Positions 8,028 through 18,224 are shown, numbered from the stretch's first letter. The stretch is 64,000 nucleotides of DNA from Methylomonas montana (GCF_030490285.1 NZ_CP129884.1:992001-1056000), one strand, 5' to 3'. Notes: generated by a model not told the origin, from the letters alone. Program-made: numbers and translations.

Positions 8028-8699
8028 TCAAGATCGTTCTTGGTCTTTATCAAAACCAATTTGCCAAAAATACATGTCTATTAGCTTCATTGGTGGATAA
8101 CTAATCTTGCTGGTCGTATTAATTTTAGAAGACAAGGCTCCGAATTCAGTTTCATTTTCTACGTAAAATGAAACTAGCTTCTTAATCCCGGTGAACGATG
8201 GTTTGTGAGGATTAATGTTATGCGCGCCAAGACCAACAATAAAATACCTATCATAGGCAGGAATGCAGCCTAAAGCGCCGAGAACAATTTTTGTCACCAG
8301 CGTATCCGAAACATTAACTGTTCTATCTGTCCCATTAATCTTGCCGGCGTTGGCTGTGTACCAATTTCTTATCCAAAAGCAAAGGTGGACAATTTCATGA
8401 ATGGTTTCATCTTTGATATTCATGAAATCTATGTTTTGCAGATACTTTTTCTTTATTAAATGTTCTACGACTTCTTTGTGAACAAGATAATCTTTCCATA
8501 ATAAGAAGCTTGAACCTCTATACATTCCCCAGCTTGCTAGATAAAAAGCCATGTGAAGACATGCCTTATCAACATCAATCTGATCTTCCTTAAAGTAACT
8601 GTAGCAATGCTCCCATGAAAGGTAGCGATGGTTTTTGTCTTCTTGAAGGAGACCATTAAAAGAAGTAATTTTATTTGTTATATCTAAAGACTTGTCCAT
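8028..8699 (-). CDS. AT-rich orphan gene of unknown function
   Basis: I do not recognise this protein. From ATG 8699 it has 223 residues; a GTG at 8732, one base past the cysH stop, would add 11 and cannot be excluded, since neither start has a well-spaced ribosome site (GAGGGG lies 15 bases before the ATG). It is soluble, with no signal peptide or membrane helix. Notable features are RYLSWEHCYSYF near the N-terminus, a Trp/Tyr-rich middle (ASWGMYRGSSFLLWKDY), a HEIVHLCFW segment and a GIKKLVSFYVENE segment near the C-terminus. Base composition is much more AT-rich than cysH-gshA, and it is wedged between cysH and the composite repeat, so it was probably acquired by transfer. Confidence 0.65.
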   Translation of the reverse strand: MDKSLDITNKITSFNGLLQEDKNHRYLSWEHCYSYFKEDQIDVDKACLHMAFYLASWGMYRGSSFLLWKDYLVHKEVVEHLIKKKYLQNIDFMNIKDETIHEIVHLCFWIRNWYTANAGKINGTDRTVNVSDTLVTKIVLGALGCIPAYDRYFIVGLGAHNINPHKPSFTGIKKLVSFYVENETEFGALSSKINTTSKISYPPMKLIDMYFWQIGFDKDQERS

Positions 8700-8733
8700 A
8701 AATTTAGTTATTTTCCCCTCAAAAAGATACACA

Positions 8734-9459
8734 TTATCTATCTTTTACATTCCCCCCATGTAACCCACATTCCTTCTTCGCCGCGTCCTCCCACCACCAG
8801 CGTCCGGCCCGCTCATGTTGATTGGGCAGCACCGGCCGGGTGCAAGGTTCACAGCCGATGCTGATGTAGCCGTGTTTATGTAGTTCGTTAAACGGCACCT
8901 GATAGGCTTCGATGTAGTCCCAAACCTGCGCGGACGACCAGTTCAGCAGCGGGTTGAATTTGATCAGTTGTTTGCCGGGGCCGGAGAAGCCTGCATCCAG
9001 TTGTACTTCCGGGATGTCGCCGCGCGTATCCAGGCTTTGGTCCTTGCGTTGACCAGTGATCCAGGCGTCTAGTGTCGCCAGTTTGCGTTTCAACGGTTCG
9101 ACTTTGCGGATGCCGCAGCATTGTTGATGGCCGTCTTCGTAAAAACTGAACAAGCCTTTCTCTTTGACAAACGCATCCAGCTGTTCGCGGTTAGGGCTCA
9201 AAATATCGATAGCAATGCCGTAATGTTTGCGCACTTGTTCGATGAAACGGTAAGTCTCCGGATGCAGGCGGCCGGTATCCAGCGAGAACACCTGGATGTC
9301 TTTTCTGATTTGCAAGGCCATGTCGATTAGCACGACGTCTTCGGCGCCGCTGAAGGAAATGGCGATGTTGTCGAAGTTAGCCAGCGCGGTTTTTAAGATC
9401 GTGCGCGGGTTTTTGCCTTGCAGTTCGGTTTGGGCGGCGGAAAGATCGAATGCGGTCAT
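8734..9459 (-). CDS. cysH: Adenylylsulfate (APS/PAPS) reductase
   Basis: A 241-residue CysH that reduces activated sulfate to sulfite with thioredoxin or glutathione. The ATP-pyrophosphatase-type core has [12 protein letters not shown] at 35-46 and [11 protein letters not shown] at 60-70. The C-terminus has the catalytic ECGLH at 230-234. The paired cysteines CC at 114-115 together with C203 and C206 are the ligands of a 4Fe-4S cluster, which points to the APS-using bacterial assimilatory type rather than the E. coli PAPS-only type. Its start lies 4 bases after the gshA stop, so the two are co-transcribed: sulfite production for cysteine, then glutathione. ATG 9459. Confidence 0.95.
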   Translation of the reverse strand: MTAFDLSAAQTELQGKNPRTILKTALANFDNIAISFSGAEDVVLIDMALQIRKDIQVFSLDTGRLHPETYRFIEQVRKHYGIAIDILSPNREQLDAFVKEKGLFSFYEDGHQQCCGIRKVEPLKRKLATLDAWITGQRKDQSLDTRGDIPEVQLDAGFSGPGKQLIKFNPLLNWSSAQVWDYIEAYQVPFNELHKHGYISIGCEPCTRPVLPNQHERAGRWWWEDAAKKECGLHGGNVKDR

Positions 9460-9463
9460 CGGC

Positions 9464-11050
9464 TTAACTCTGGGCGAAATAACGGGATAAAAATTCGTCG
9501 AAATCCAAGCTGTCGTTGGCTTCGATGTCGGTTTGTTTTTTTAATGACGCGGCCGCCATGTCTTCGAACTGTTTCTGGGTTTGTTCGTCCAGCGGTTCGG
9601 CATTGAAATAATGTTTGTGCAGCGCCGAGGTGTTGCTGGCGAAACAGCCGAATTCCTGGCCGTTCTCGCGCATGCAGGCCAGGATGCGCGCGGACGGCGT
9701 CAGTGCCGGGTTATCGACCACCGCCAATTGTTGCTGCAAGGCCAGTTGATAAGGACGGTCCAGGCTGCCCCTATCCAGCACCGCGCAAATTGGTTGCATC
9801 GCGTACAGAATGTCGTGCGCCCAGTCGTGCAAGGTGATCGCTTCGCCGTGGCGATTCAGTTCCAAGCCGGGGCGGCGGCCTTGGTTGGCTACCAGCAATT
9901 GGTTACTGTTGTTGACCTGAAATTCTTGGCTGCCTTGCGGCGGGCTGTCGTGCAGCAGGCAATACAATAAAAACGCCTCGACGAAGCGGGCGGTGCTTTC
10001 GTCGATGCCGATCGGATTGAGCAGATTCAGGTCCAACGAGCGCATTTCCACATACAGCACGCCGCGGCGTTTCAGCGCCAGCGTCGGTTTCTCGCCGGAT
10101 TTGGCGATTTGCTTGGGGCGCATGGTGCTGTAGAACTCGTTTTCGATCTGCAGAATGTTGCTGTTGAGCTGCTGATAGTCGCCGTTGACCTTGACGCCGA
10201 TTTTTTCGTATTCCGGATACGGTGTACTGATCGCCGCGCCCAGACTATCGACGTAGCCATCCAGCGAGTTGTAATCGATCTTCAGGCCGGCCTGGTTTTT
10301 GCTCTTGTAACCGATGTCGCTCATCCGAAGCGAGGTGGCGTAAGGGTGGAACACGGTATGTTCGTCGAATTCCTTGAACTGCTCCATCAATTGCGGCCGG
10401 CTTTTGAAGAAGGTTTTGCAGATGGCCGGCGAGGCGCCGAACAAATACAAAATCAGCCAACCCTGGCGGTGGAAGTTGCGGATCAGACCGAAATACGCGC
10501 TGGAAATAAATTCTTCCAGCGTGGCGTCGCCGCCGTCATAGTTGTAGAGGGCCGGCCATAGCGATTCCGGCACCGAATAGTTGAAATGGATGCCGGCGAT
10601 GGCTTGCATGGTGCGGCCGTAGCGGTGCCACAGGCCCTTGCGGTAAACGTGTTTCATTTTGCCGATGTTGGAGCTGCCGTACTCGGCGATCGGAATGCTC
10701 AGATCGCCGTCGATGCCGCAAGGCATGCTGGTCGCCAACAGCATTTCCTCGCCCAGATGCGGGTAGACGAACTGGTGGAGCTGATGCATGTAGTGCAGGG
10801 TTTGCTTGATGTCGGCGAACGGCGGCGTGATGAACTCCAGCAATGCTTCCGAATAGTCGGTGGTGATGTAAGGATGCGTCAATGCCGAACCCAGTGCTTG
10901 CGGATGAGGCGTTTGCGAGATACCGCCGTGTTCGGTGATGCGCAGGCTTTCTTTTTCGATGCCTTTCAAGCCTTGTTTCAGTAAATATTGTTGATCGTGA
11001 TCGATCAGGTATTTGAGACGGTCGGGTAAAGGGTAATTGGTAATATTCAT
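9464..11050 (-). CDS. gshA: Glutamate-cysteine ligase
   Basis: A 528-residue proteobacterial GshA (E. coli enzyme 518), which makes gamma-glutamylcysteine, the first step of glutathione synthesis. Clear family features are [10 protein letters not shown] near residue 30, [15 protein letters not shown] near 63, the central GIHFNYSVP near 153, [10 protein letters not shown] near 300 and [18 protein letters not shown] near 328. It is the first gene of the gshA-cysH unit. A plausible promoter (TATAAT, 11095-11100 on the minus strand) lies about 45 bases upstream of the ATG. In methylotrophs glutathione supports formaldehyde handling and redox balance; this is background knowledge, not shown by the sequence. 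Confidence 0.96.
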   Translation of the reverse strand: MNITNYPLPDRLKYLIDHDQQYLLKQGLKGIEKESLRITEHGGISQTPHPQALGSALTHPYITTDYSEALLEFITPPFADIKQTLHYMHQLHQFVYPHLGEEMLLATSMPCGIDGDLSIPIAEYGSSNIGKMKHVYRKGLWHRYGRTMQAIAGIHFNYSVPESLWPALYNYDGGDATLEEFISSAYFGLIRNFHRQGWLILYLFGASPAICKTFFKSRPQLMEQFKEFDEHTVFHPYATSLRMSDIGYKSKNQAGLKIDYNSLDGYVDSLGAAISTPYPEYEKIGVKVNGDYQQLNSNILQIENEFYSTMRPKQIAKSGEKPTLALKRRGVLYVEMRSLDLNLLNPIGIDESTARFVEAFLLYCLLHDSPPQGSQEFQVNNSNQLLVANQGRRPGLELNRHGEAITLHDWAHDILYAMQPICAVLDRGSLDRPYQLALQQQLAVVDNPALTPSARILACMRENGQEFGCFASNTSALHKHYFNAEPLDEQTQKQFEDMAAASLKKQTDIEANDSLDFDEFLSRYFAQS

Positions 11051-11094
11051 TCTATGAAAGTATGCGCGCCTTTGGCGTCTTGAGTAATCCTCGT

Positions 11095-11124
11095 ATTATA
11101 AAGGCTGGTGTTTAATTTATTGAA
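11095..11124 (-). promoter_or_regulatory. Probable sigma-70 promoter of gshA-cysH
   Basis: On the minus strand TTCAAT (11119-11124) and a perfect TATAAT (11095-11100) are 18 bases apart, about 45 bases before the gshA start. The -35 is weak (3 of 6). Confidence 0.45.
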
Positions 11125-11257
11125 ATCGGCTTCCGCGTAGGCTGAGCGTAGATTTATCAAATCCCCGTCATTTGGATTATACGTATGCAAACTATGATTT
11201 AATAGCCAGGCCGCAAAAGCTCATTCCGCTCTCAGTTGTTTATTGTTTATCCCAAAT

Positions 11258-13696
11258 ATGACCCATTCCCCAGCTCTGCAAACCTTGCGTAGCGTCTTTG
11301 GCTACGACAGTTTTCGCGGCCAGCAGCAACAGATCATCGAGCAATTGATCGGCGGCCAAGACGTATTGGTGTTGATGCCGACCGGTGGCGGCAAGTCCTT
11401 GTGTTACCAGATTCCGGCCTTGGTAATGGAGGGGGTTGGCATCGTGATCTCGCCGCTGATCGCCTTGATGCAGGATCAGGTTAGCGCTTTGCATCAACTG
11501 GGCGTCAAGGCGGCCTTTTTAAATTCCACCTTGGCGCTGGATCAAGTTCGCGACATCGAGCAGCAGTTGCAGAACGGCCAGCTGGATTTGCTGTACATCG
11601 CGCCGGAACGGCTCTCCAACGCCAGAACCCAGGCTTTATTCGCCCGCTGCAAGATTGCCTTGTTCGCCATCGACGAGGCGCATTGCGTGTCGCAATGGGG
11701 CCACGATTTTAGGGCCGATTACTTGTTGTTGTCGGTCTTGCATCAGCAATTTCCGATGGTGCCGCGTATCGCGCTGACCGCCACCGCCGACGAACGCACC
11801 CGTCAGGAGATTATCACGCGTTTGGCGCTGGAACAGGCCCAGGTATTCGTCAGCAGCTTTGACCGACCCAATATCCGCTATCGGATTATCCAAAAAGACA
11901 ATGCTCGTCAGCAGCTGCTTGCTTTTATTCGTAACGAACATTCCGGCGATACCGGTATTGTGTATTGCCTGTCACGCAAAAAGGTCGAAGAGACTGCGGA
12001 GTGGCTGAATCAAAAAGGCCTAAAAGCGCTGCCCTATCACGCCGGCATGGATCATCGGCAACGTCAGCAAAATCAGCATCAGTTTTTAATGGAAGACGGT
12101 TTGATCATCGTCGCCACCATTGCTTTTGGCATGGGCATAGACAAACCCAACGTACGCTTCGTTGCTCATCTGGATCTCCCGAAAAGCATCGAAGCCTATT
12201 ATCAGGAAACCGGCCGGGCCGGGAGGGACGGTCTGCCGGCCAACGCCTGGATGGCTTACGGCTTGCAGGATGTGTTGACCTTGCGGCAAATGCTCAGCGC
12301 GTCGAATGCCGACGAGGCGCACAAACGGGTTGAGTTGCATAAATTAGATGCGATGTTGGCTTTATGCGAAATGGTCAGTTGCCGGCGTCACGCCTTGCTG
12401 GCTTACTTCGGCGACGTACAGGGAAGTACGAGTGTCGCGGAAGGCAGGATGCCGGGAGCGACCGACGTACAGGGAAGTACGAGTGTCGCGGAAGGCAGGA
12501 TGCCGGGATCGACCGACGTACAGGGAAGTACGAGTGTCGCGAGAGGCAGGACGCCAGGATCGACCGACGTACAGGGAAGTACGAGTGTCGCGGAAGGCAG
12601 GACGCAGGGATTGACCGACGTACAGGGAAGTACGAGTGTCGCGAGAGGCAGGACGCCGGGATCGACCGACGTACAGGGAAGTACGAGTGTCGCGAGAGGC
12701 AGGACGCCGGGAGCGACCGATGTGCTGGAACAGGGCTGCGGCAATTGCGATACCTGCCTGGAACCGGTGGAAACCTGGGACGGTAGCGTCGCCGCGCAGC
12801 AGGCCTTGTCCTGCATCTATCGCACCGGTCAACGTTTCGGCGTGACCTATCTGATCGATGTATTGTTGGGCAAGAGCGATGAGCGCATCAAACAGTTCGG
12901 CCACGACAAACAATCGACCTTCGGCATCGGCAAGGCGCTGGACGAGAAACAATGGCGCTCGGTGTTTCGGCAATTGGTCGCCAAATCGTTGGTCGAGATC
13001 GACTTCGAAGGTCACGGCAGCTTGAAGTTGACCGACGCCTGCCGGCCGGTATTACGCGGCGAACAAACCCTGATGTTGCGCAAGGATGTGCAAATCGCCA
13101 AGACGCGGCGCGAGAAAGCCGAAAAGCGCCAGCCAGGCGGGGCGGCGGACAGTGCGCTATGGAATGCGCTGCGCGCCAAACGCAAGGAATTGGCCGACGA
13201 GCAGGATGTGCCGCCGTATGTGATTTTTCACGATGCCACCTTGATGGCGATGGTCGATGCTCGGCCACGTAATCATCAGCAACTGGGTATGCTTTCCGGT
13301 ATCGGCCAGCGTAAACTGGAATTGTATGGTGACGAGTTTTTAGCGGTGCTAGCCGAGTTTGACGACGAAGCGCCGGCGGCGGCAACCGATACCGTGAGCG
13401 AAAGTCTGGATTTATTCCGCTTGGGCTATAGCGTCGAGCAAGTGGCTCGTCAGCGCAGTTTGAGCGACGATACCATTTACAATCACATGGCCAAGGGTTT
13501 GGAGTTGGGATTGGTGGCGCTGGGTGATGTATTGAGCCTGTCGCCGGCGGAAGTCAATGAAATCGAGTCGGTGCTGTTGGCCTTGCCGGAGGAGCAACGC
13601 AACGCCTTAAAGCCAGCCTACGAGCAGTTGGGCGGTGCGTACGGTTATGGAATATTGCGTTGTGTCAGGGCGGCGTTACAGCGTCAACTGGGCTGA
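11258..13696 (+). CDS. recQ: ATP-dependent DNA helicase RecQ with repeat-expanded zinc domain
   Basis: A 3'-5' superfamily-2 helicase for recombination repair. The ATG at 11258 is preferred over a TTG 15 bases earlier, giving 812 residues against about 610 in E. coli. The helicase core has Walker [13 protein letters not shown] near residue 41, DEAH with [10 protein letters not shown] near 137, and motif [12 protein letters not shown] near 320. The zinc domain starts with [12 protein letters not shown] and ends with CGNCDTC, so all four Cys ligands survive, but between the first and the other three lies a 102-residue insert of six 17-residue repeats (386-487). An RQC winged helix, an HRDC domain near 650-710 and a C-terminal helix-turn-helix follow. 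Its last 13 bases overlap the convergent yqiB. Confidence 0.94.
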   Translation: MTHSPALQTLRSVFGYDSFRGQQQQIIEQLIGGQDVLVLMPTGGGKSLCYQIPALVMEGVGIVISPLIALMQDQVSALHQLGVKAAFLNSTLALDQVRDIEQQLQNGQLDLLYIAPERLSNARTQALFARCKIALFAIDEAHCVSQWGHDFRADYLLLSVLHQQFPMVPRIALTATADERTRQEIITRLALEQAQVFVSSFDRPNIRYRIIQKDNARQQLLAFIRNEHSGDTGIVYCLSRKKVEETAEWLNQKGLKALPYHAGMDHRQRQQNQHQFLMEDGLIIVATIAFGMGIDKPNVRFVAHLDLPKSIEAYYQETGRAGRDGLPANAWMAYGLQDVLTLRQMLSASNADEAHKRVELHKLDAMLALCEMVSCRRHALLAYFGDVQGSTSVAEGRMPGATDVQGSTSVAEGRMPGSTDVQGSTSVARGRTPGSTDVQGSTSVAEGRTQGLTDVQGSTSVARGRTPGSTDVQGSTSVARGRTPGATDVLEQGCGNCDTCLEPVETWDGSVAAQQALSCIYRTGQRFGVTYLIDVLLGKSDERIKQFGHDKQSTFGIGKALDEKQWRSVFRQLVAKSLVEIDFEGHGSLKLTDACRPVLRGEQTLMLRKDVQIAKTRREKAEKRQPGGAADSALWNALRAKRKELADEQDVPPYVIFHDATLMAMVDARPRNHQQLGMLSGIGQRKLELYGDEFLAVLAEFDDEAPAAATDTVSESLDLFRLGYSVEQVARQRSLSDDTIYNHMAKGLELGLVALGDVLSLSPAEVNEIESVLLALPEEQRNALKPAYEQLGGAYGYGILRCVRAALQRQLG
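12413..12718 (+). repeat. Six tandem 51-bp repeats inside recQ
   Basis: Units start at 12413, 12464, 12515, 12566, 12617 and 12668, each exactly 51 bases and adjoining, so the frame is kept. Each encodes DVQGSTSVA(R/E)GR(M/T)PG(A/S)T with a few substitutions. Units contain GTAC..GTAC and GTCGC..GCGAC dyads. There are no spacers, so this is not a CRISPR array. Confidence 0.93.
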
Positions 13697-14127
13697 TATT
13701 CGGCGCTGAAGCAATAATCGGTCTTCAGACAATGGTCCAGCCATTTTTGTAGAAAATAATTCAGCCGCCATTTGTAATTGCGGATTTCCAACAGGCTGCC
13801 GGGATTCTGATAGACCTTATCCACCGCCGGCCGGTCGTGGTCGCGGATCGCTTCCGCCAATTGTGCGTCCAGATAAATCCGAATTCTGACGGCAGGCACC
13901 ATCAGCTCGCTTAATGTCTGGTTGAAGCAGTGGCTAAGTTCGATGGTGAGTGTGTATGGATTGCGCTCCAGCACCTCCAGATACAGCGCTGGCTTGTTGC
14001 GGGTGCGGCCGATCGCGGTTGTCTCGAAGCCGCGCAGATTGGGAATCAGCCGAAACAATTTCTGGTAGTTGGACTCGCAGATTTTCTCCAGACATAAGGC
14101 GGTATTGATCGGGTGAACCAGGCTCAT
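13684..14127 (-). CDS. DUF1249 (YqiB-like) protein
   Basis: A 147-residue protein of the DUF1249 family, of which E. coli YqiB is the known member; no biochemical role is established. The ATG at 14127, two bases after the queD stop and 7 bases after GGGAAGA, is preferred over an upstream in-frame codon at 14148. Typical features are [19 protein letters not shown] near the N-terminus, [18 protein letters not shown], a [12 protein letters not shown] strand-helix and a Trp/Tyr-rich [17 protein letters not shown] end. It is co-transcribed with queD. The 3' end overlaps the convergent recQ by 13 bases. Confidence 0.85.
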   Translation of the reverse strand: MSLVHPINTALCLEKICESNYQKLFRLIPNLRGFETTAIGRTRNKPALYLEVLERNPYTLTIELSHCFNQTLSELMVPAVRIRIYLDAQLAEAIRDHDRPAVDKVYQNPGSLLEIRNYKWRLNYFLQKWLDHCLKTDYCFSAEYQPS

Positions 14128-14129
14128 GG

Positions 14130-14534
14130 TTAATCTTCCCGGTAGCAAGCGTTAGCGCTGGAGGTTTCCCACAGCACCACTTGATCGACATTAAAGCCTT
14201 GCTGTTTGACGTGCTGGTAGATCATCTTGCTCAGTACTTCGGCGGTCGGATGCTCGTCTATCGCCAGATGCTGCTCGTTGTTGGCTATCAAGGCCGGAAT
14301 GATGGGATCGTCCTTGTGCAGCAAAAAATTATGGTCCAGCACCTTGTCGATGAAGCTGTCTACGCAGGTTTTCACGTCGGCAAAATCGCAGACCATGCCT
14401 TGCTCGTTGAGTGCGGCTTGTTTGATGGAAATGCTGGCCTTGACGCTGTGACCATGCAGATTGCGGCACTTGCCGGGATGGTTCATCAAACGGTGGCCGT
14501 AACAGAAATAGACTTCTTTGGTAATGATATACAT
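14130..14534 (-). CDS. queD: 6-carboxytetrahydropterin synthase (QueD / PTPS family)
   Basis: A 134-residue enzyme of the 6-pyruvoyl-tetrahydropterin synthase family, which in bacteria makes 6-carboxytetrahydropterin on the way to the tRNA base queuosine. Zinc ligands H14, H27 and H29 (YGHRL and NLHGHS), the catalytic C23 in GKCRNLHGH, the D67-H68 pair in LDHNFLL and the substrate-binding E123 in LWETSSANA are all visible. Length is normal. No other queuosine genes (queC, queE, queF) are in the window. It is followed two bases later by the YqiB-like gene and preceded by a PilZ gene 35 bases away, so the three may form one unit. Confidence 0.92.
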   Translation of the reverse strand: MYIITKEVYFCYGHRLMNHPGKCRNLHGHSVKASISIKQAALNEQGMVCDFADVKTCVDSFIDKVLDHNFLLHKDDPIIPALIANNEQHLAIDEHPTAEVLSKMIYQHVKQQGFNVDQVVLWETSSANACYRED

Positions 14535-14569
14535 GGTGCGCTACATCCCTGTTTTATGGGTTTTGGGCT

Positions 14570-14869
14570 TCAATTGCCCTTGATGCTTTTGATCGATGCG
14601 GCAATCTCGTAGCTGCCGTCGGCTTGCTTGACGCTACGCACCACTTCGATAAAGGCCGTCATGGGCGGCGTGATGGGGTTTTTGGGCAGGATGCTGATTT
14701 CCATGGCCAGACCGATATCGAAGGAACGATCGGCGAAAAACGATACGCCGGCGCCGCTCAAGGTGGAGCATTTGCCGGTCTTGATTTCACTGGAACCTGC
14801 CGGTTTGTAGGTAATATCACAGTCCACGTCCATGCGGATGTAATCGCGTTTTTCATCATGATTCAGCAT
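14570..14869 (-). CDS. PilZ domain protein
   Basis: A 99-residue single-domain PilZ protein, the class that binds cyclic di-GMP. It starts EKRDYIRMDVDCDITYK, providing the arginine motif RDYIR (RxxxR), and continues with STLSGAGVSFFADRSFD, matching the second motif (D/N)xSxxG with Thr-Leu at the first two positions, so binding strength is uncertain. The last part is the beta-barrel strand pair VVRSVKQADGSYEIAASI. An HD-GYP gene that could degrade cyclic di-GMP lies 6 kb away and an exopolysaccharide locus is further downstream, but a functional link is only inference. Confidence 0.88.
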   Translation of the reverse strand: MLNHDEKRDYIRMDVDCDITYKPAGSSEIKTGKCSTLSGAGVSFFADRSFDIGLAMEISILPKNPITPPMTAFIEVVRSVKQADGSYEIAASIKSIKGN

Positions 14870-15116
14870 TCGGTTCCCCCGTATTAAAGGAGTGGTTGGG
14901 TAAAAACAATGCCAATGAGTTTACTATAAAAAACTGTAGGCTTGGTTGGGAAATAGCGGTGGTTCTTCTCAGAAATTTAAACCGATTCGTCATCGACTGC
15001 CTGTAAAGCTAGCGGAGTCGAAACGACTGGCGGTCGTTTGCCCGTCGAATAATCCGCTTGATCGCCGTTGATGGCATCGCCCTGAACATGGCAACGGGTA
15101 TGACGCATTGCTCGCG

Positions 15117-17429
15117 CTATTCGGACTGGGGTTTTAGGCTGTCGTTCAGCAGTTTCAACAAGCTCTCAAAGTCAAACTGATTCACTAACGCCTGTAGCAG
15201 TTTTGACAATGTCGCATCCAGGGGCTCGATCTTTTGAATGGCTGCCAAGCATTGTTCGACATCCAGCTCCACCGCGGCACTTTGTATAGCCTTTAGAAGC
15301 TCGTTCGGCAGTTTGTTCAGTTTTTTCAGCAGTCTATCTTGATCCGATATGTCTCCGGCGACTTGATGATTACCATTGTTGTCTTCATAGCGATAACGCG
15401 CGCCGAGGTGTTTGGCCATACAGTCAAACACCTCTTCATTACGATACGGTTTGTTGATAATCGCGCAGACGCCGGCAGCGAATAACGCTTGCCTCTCCTC
15501 TAAAAACACCGATGCCGTGACCGCGGCGATCTTGGCGTTTTTCCCTTCCGGCAAGGCCAGAATGGCTTTGGTGGCTTCGATGCCATCCATGATCGGCATG
15601 CGCCTGTCCATCCAGACAAAATCGGGGTGCCAGCGCTTAAAGGCTTCCACGCCATCCTGGCCGTTGCAGGCTTCATTGACTATAAATCCGACCGATTCCA
15701 GCACTTTTTTCAGTAACAGCCGGCTTTCGGCCTGGTCTTCGACAATGAGCACCCGATACTCGGGCTGGCCCGGTTCCAAACCAATCACGTTACTGCTGAT
15801 CGATTGAGTAAAGGTTTCAACAGCCGAGGCTTCGACATGCCCCACCGGAATGGAGACCCGAAACAGGGAGCCTTTGCCCAATTGGCTTTTCACCGTGATC
15901 GAACCGCCCATTAATTCCGTATATTGCTTGGTAATGATCAGTCCCAAGCCGGTGCCATGCTGATTCGCCTGCGAGCCGACCTGGACAAATGCTTCAAAGA
16001 TTCGTGACAAATCCTCGGCGGCGATGCCTAGCCCGGTATCCTCGATTTCGCAAATGAGCACCAATGGATCGGCGCGAGAGCCGGATTGTGTCGTCAAGCG
16101 CAACACCACTTCACCTTTTTCGGTGTATTTGATGGCGTTGCCCAACAAGTTGATCAGAATGTGGCGCAGCTTGCCAGCATCCGCGCAGACAAAGCGTGGA
16201 AACGATGAACATTGGTCGATATTTAAGCTTAAGCCCTTCGACTCGGCGCGCTCGTGCATCATGTCGATGATGTCGCGAATCACAGCGCCTAGATCAAACG
16301 GCACGTTTTCGATCTCCATCCGCCCCGACTCGATTTTAGCCATATCCAGCACTTGATTGATCAAGTCCAGCAAATGATTGCCGCTGCGATTGATGATGTC
16401 GAGGTTTTCAAGCTGAGCGGCGGTCAGGTCTTTATCGTTTTGCATCAGCCTGGAAAAGCCCAGTACCGCATTCATAGGCGTACGCAATTCGTGGCTCATA
16501 TTGGCCAGGAAAATACTCTTTGCCCGATTGGCGGCTTCGGCGTCGTTTTTGGATTTTTCCAGCACGGCGCCCATTTCTTGCAGGTGTTGATTGCTTACTT
16601 GCAAGTCCGTGGTCCGTTCTGCTATGCGTTGCTCCAGGGTTTCGTTCAAATTCTTCAGCGCCATTTCGGCCTTGGTGCGTTCGACTAATTCCCATTCCAG
16701 GCGCTGGTTGGCCTGCTGCAGTTCCGCGGTGGCCAGATCGCGTTCTTTTCTGCGCAAGCGCAGGTTGTCGGTCATCTGGATAATCCCCGCGGCCAGCATT
16801 CCCAGTTCGTCCCGGCGATTATCGGTAAACGCGACATCGTATTGCCCGCCGGCGATGGTATTGACGACCCGCAGAATCCGGAATAAGGGTTTAATGACCA
16901 GATGATTTAAAGCCGCTCCCAGAAACAGCACGATTAAAAATATTAGCGTCAAGGTTCTCAGCGCTGCGGCTAATGCTTCGTTTTGTAATTGCTGGTACAG
17001 ACTGTGTTTGCTGAGATAGATACGAGCCTGGCCGATCGGCGTGTCATCGTGAAAGATGTCTTGCTGGCGCACAACGAGGTCTCCGCTGAGAGCTTGGTTG
17101 TCGCCTTGTTTCAACTGCCAGTGCTCATCGCGGATTCTGGACACGAATAATTGCTCGCTACCGCTGACTTGAATTGCATAGGCATTGTCGTCCATCATCT
17201 CGATGTCGACCATCTTGCCTATCCATCCCTCGTCCATTTCCCAGAGTGGAATCACCAGGCTTTCTTTCAGGCGCAGTATTTTTCTATCGGCTTGGCTGTC
17301 CAGTTCGCGATGCAGACGCTTCTCGATTTGTAGATAATTCAACACCTCGTAGGGTGCCAGTCCGATCATGACAATGATCAACAGCGATAGGGTGATGCGG
17401 GTTTTGATGCTTTTTAAGCCTAGTTTCAT
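15117..17429 (-). CDS. Membrane-bound hybrid histidine kinase with C-terminal receiver
   Basis: A 770-residue sensor kinase. Membrane helices at about 12-32 and 158-180 bracket a periplasmic sensor of some 125 residues; a HAMP linker (180-235) and a coiled coil (235-300) follow. The kinase core has SHELRTPMN with phospho-acceptor H313, the N-box NLLGNAIKYT (N431), G-boxes DTGLGIA and GTGLGL. The receiver is at about 558-670 with phospho-acceptor D608 and K660. The last 100 residues are helical and lack an obvious HPt histidine. No DNA-binding output is present, so a partner is needed; the REC-HD-GYP protein upstream is a candidate. It starts 6 bases after the preceding binding-protein gene, which may supply its ligand sensor. 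Confidence 0.93.
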   Translation of the reverse strand: MKLGLKSIKTRITLSLLIIVMIGLAPYEVLNYLQIEKRLHRELDSQADRKILRLKESLVIPLWEMDEGWIGKMVDIEMMDDNAYAIQVSGSEQLFVSRIRDEHWQLKQGDNQALSGDLVVRQQDIFHDDTPIGQARIYLSKHSLYQQLQNEALAAALRTLTLIFLIVLFLGAALNHLVIKPLFRILRVVNTIAGGQYDVAFTDNRRDELGMLAAGIIQMTDNLRLRRKERDLATAELQQANQRLEWELVERTKAEMALKNLNETLEQRIAERTTDLQVSNQHLQEMGAVLEKSKNDAEAANRAKSIFLANMSHELRTPMNAVLGFSRLMQNDKDLTAAQLENLDIINRSGNHLLDLINQVLDMAKIESGRMEIENVPFDLGAVIRDIIDMMHERAESKGLSLNIDQCSSFPRFVCADAGKLRHILINLLGNAIKYTEKGEVVLRLTTQSGSRADPLVLICEIEDTGLGIAAEDLSRIFEAFVQVGSQANQHGTGLGLIITKQYTELMGGSITVKSQLGKGSLFRVSIPVGHVEASAVETFTQSISSNVIGLEPGQPEYRVLIVEDQAESRLLLKKVLESVGFIVNEACNGQDGVEAFKRWHPDFVWMDRRMPIMDGIEATKAILALPEGKNAKIAAVTASVFLEERQALFAAGVCAIINKPYRNEEVFDCMAKHLGARYRYEDNNGNHQVAGDISDQDRLLKKLNKLPNELLKAIQSAAVELDVEQCLAAIQKIEPLDATLSKLLQALVNQFDFESLLKLLNDSLKPQSE

Positions 17430-17435
17430 GGTCGA

Positions 17436-18224
17436 TTAAAAAGTATAAAGCCGCTGAAAGCGTTGCAAGTTTTCAAACCAGCTGGCAGGCAGCTGGCCGT
17501 CGGGATAGTATTTCTCGACGATTTTCTGATAGCGGCCATCGGCAATGATCGCCGCCAGGCCGTTTCGATACTGTTTGGCTATTTCGCCGGCGTGTGGATA
17601 GTCGGCGTCCACCATGATCGCGATAGGAGAAATACTATTGGGCAAGGGTTGTCTGAAGAAGTCAGTCTTCAGCGTTGGAAATAATTCGGCCAGCATTTGC
17701 TGGCCGACCAAGTCGATTTCAAACACCAGATCGACCCGGCCCAGCTTGAGTTTTTTAAACAGCGATGCCTGGGCATAGCTGGATTCAAAATGCAGGCCCA
17801 TCTGTTCGAACGCGCGCCGATCGATCAGCGTGCCTTTCAATACGCCGATTTTGTATTGCTTTAGATCGTTAAAACTGGTGATTTGCGGTGGCTGTTGATA
17901 ATGGGGGCGATAATAAAACAGCGAGACTTCCGATACCGCGATCGGGATGATGGCGGCAAATTCCTGTTGCGCCATGTAGAATTCTGGATTGCCTAGATCA
18001 TTGTTATCCCGGTCTTCTATCATGCGCGACAGCGGTACAAATTCGATTCGGGTTTGTAGGCCGGCGGCATCGGAGATCGCCTGCACCAGTTCGCTGCCCA
18101 AGCCGCCGCCGGGCAGGGTTCTGGACCAATAGGGCGGGCTTTCGTTGGCTTCCAGCACCACTTCGTCGCCGGCCCAGGCGGTCCATGCCGAAAGCAATAG
18201 CAACAAGCTGTGCAGGTATAGCAT
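17436..18224 (-). CDS. Stand-alone periplasmic solute-binding protein (SBP family 3-like)
   Basis: A 262-residue secreted protein with a short signal peptide (LYLHSLLLLLSAWTAWA) and the family-3 binding-protein fold: GLGSELVQAISDAAGLQTRIEFVP near 40-63, IGVLKGTLIDRRAFEQMG near 133-150 and a final LAAIIADGRYQKIVEKYYP helix pair. No permease or ATPase gene is nearby, so it is unlikely to serve uptake. It lies between a paralogous binding protein (15 bases upstream) and the hybrid kinase (6 bases downstream), and such pairs commonly feed a sensor kinase. The ligand is unknown. The start ATG lacks a strong ribosome site. Confidence 0.85.
   Translation of the reverse strand: MLYLHSLLLLLSAWTAWAGDEVVLEANESPPYWSRTLPGGGLGSELVQAISDAAGLQTRIEFVPLSRMIEDRDNNDLGNPEFYMAQQEFAAIIPIAVSEVSLFYYRPHYQQPPQITSFNDLKQYKIGVLKGTLIDRRAFEQMGLHFESSYAQASLFKKLKLGRVDLVFEIDLVGQQMLAELFPTLKTDFFRQPLPNSISPIAIMVDADYPHAGEIAKQYRNGLAAIIADGRYQKIVEKYYPDGQLPASWFENLQRFQRLYTF

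Noticed and set aside
7659-8084. Overlapping short open frames on both strands
   Set aside because: They run through the composite hairpin repeat, are low-complexity and have no domain or ribosome-site support.
12413-12718. Possible CRISPR array
   Set aside because: Units are contiguous 51-mers without variable spacers and lie in frame in recQ; no cas genes nearby.
12348-13015. Repetitive open frames on both strands across the recQ repeats
   Set aside because: They are by-products of the 51-base unit being open in several frames; the recQ frame continues through with zinc ligands on both sides.
15117-15420. C-terminal helical tail of the hybrid kinase as an HPt domain
   Set aside because: No histidine in the expected helix context; probably a dimer or interaction tail.
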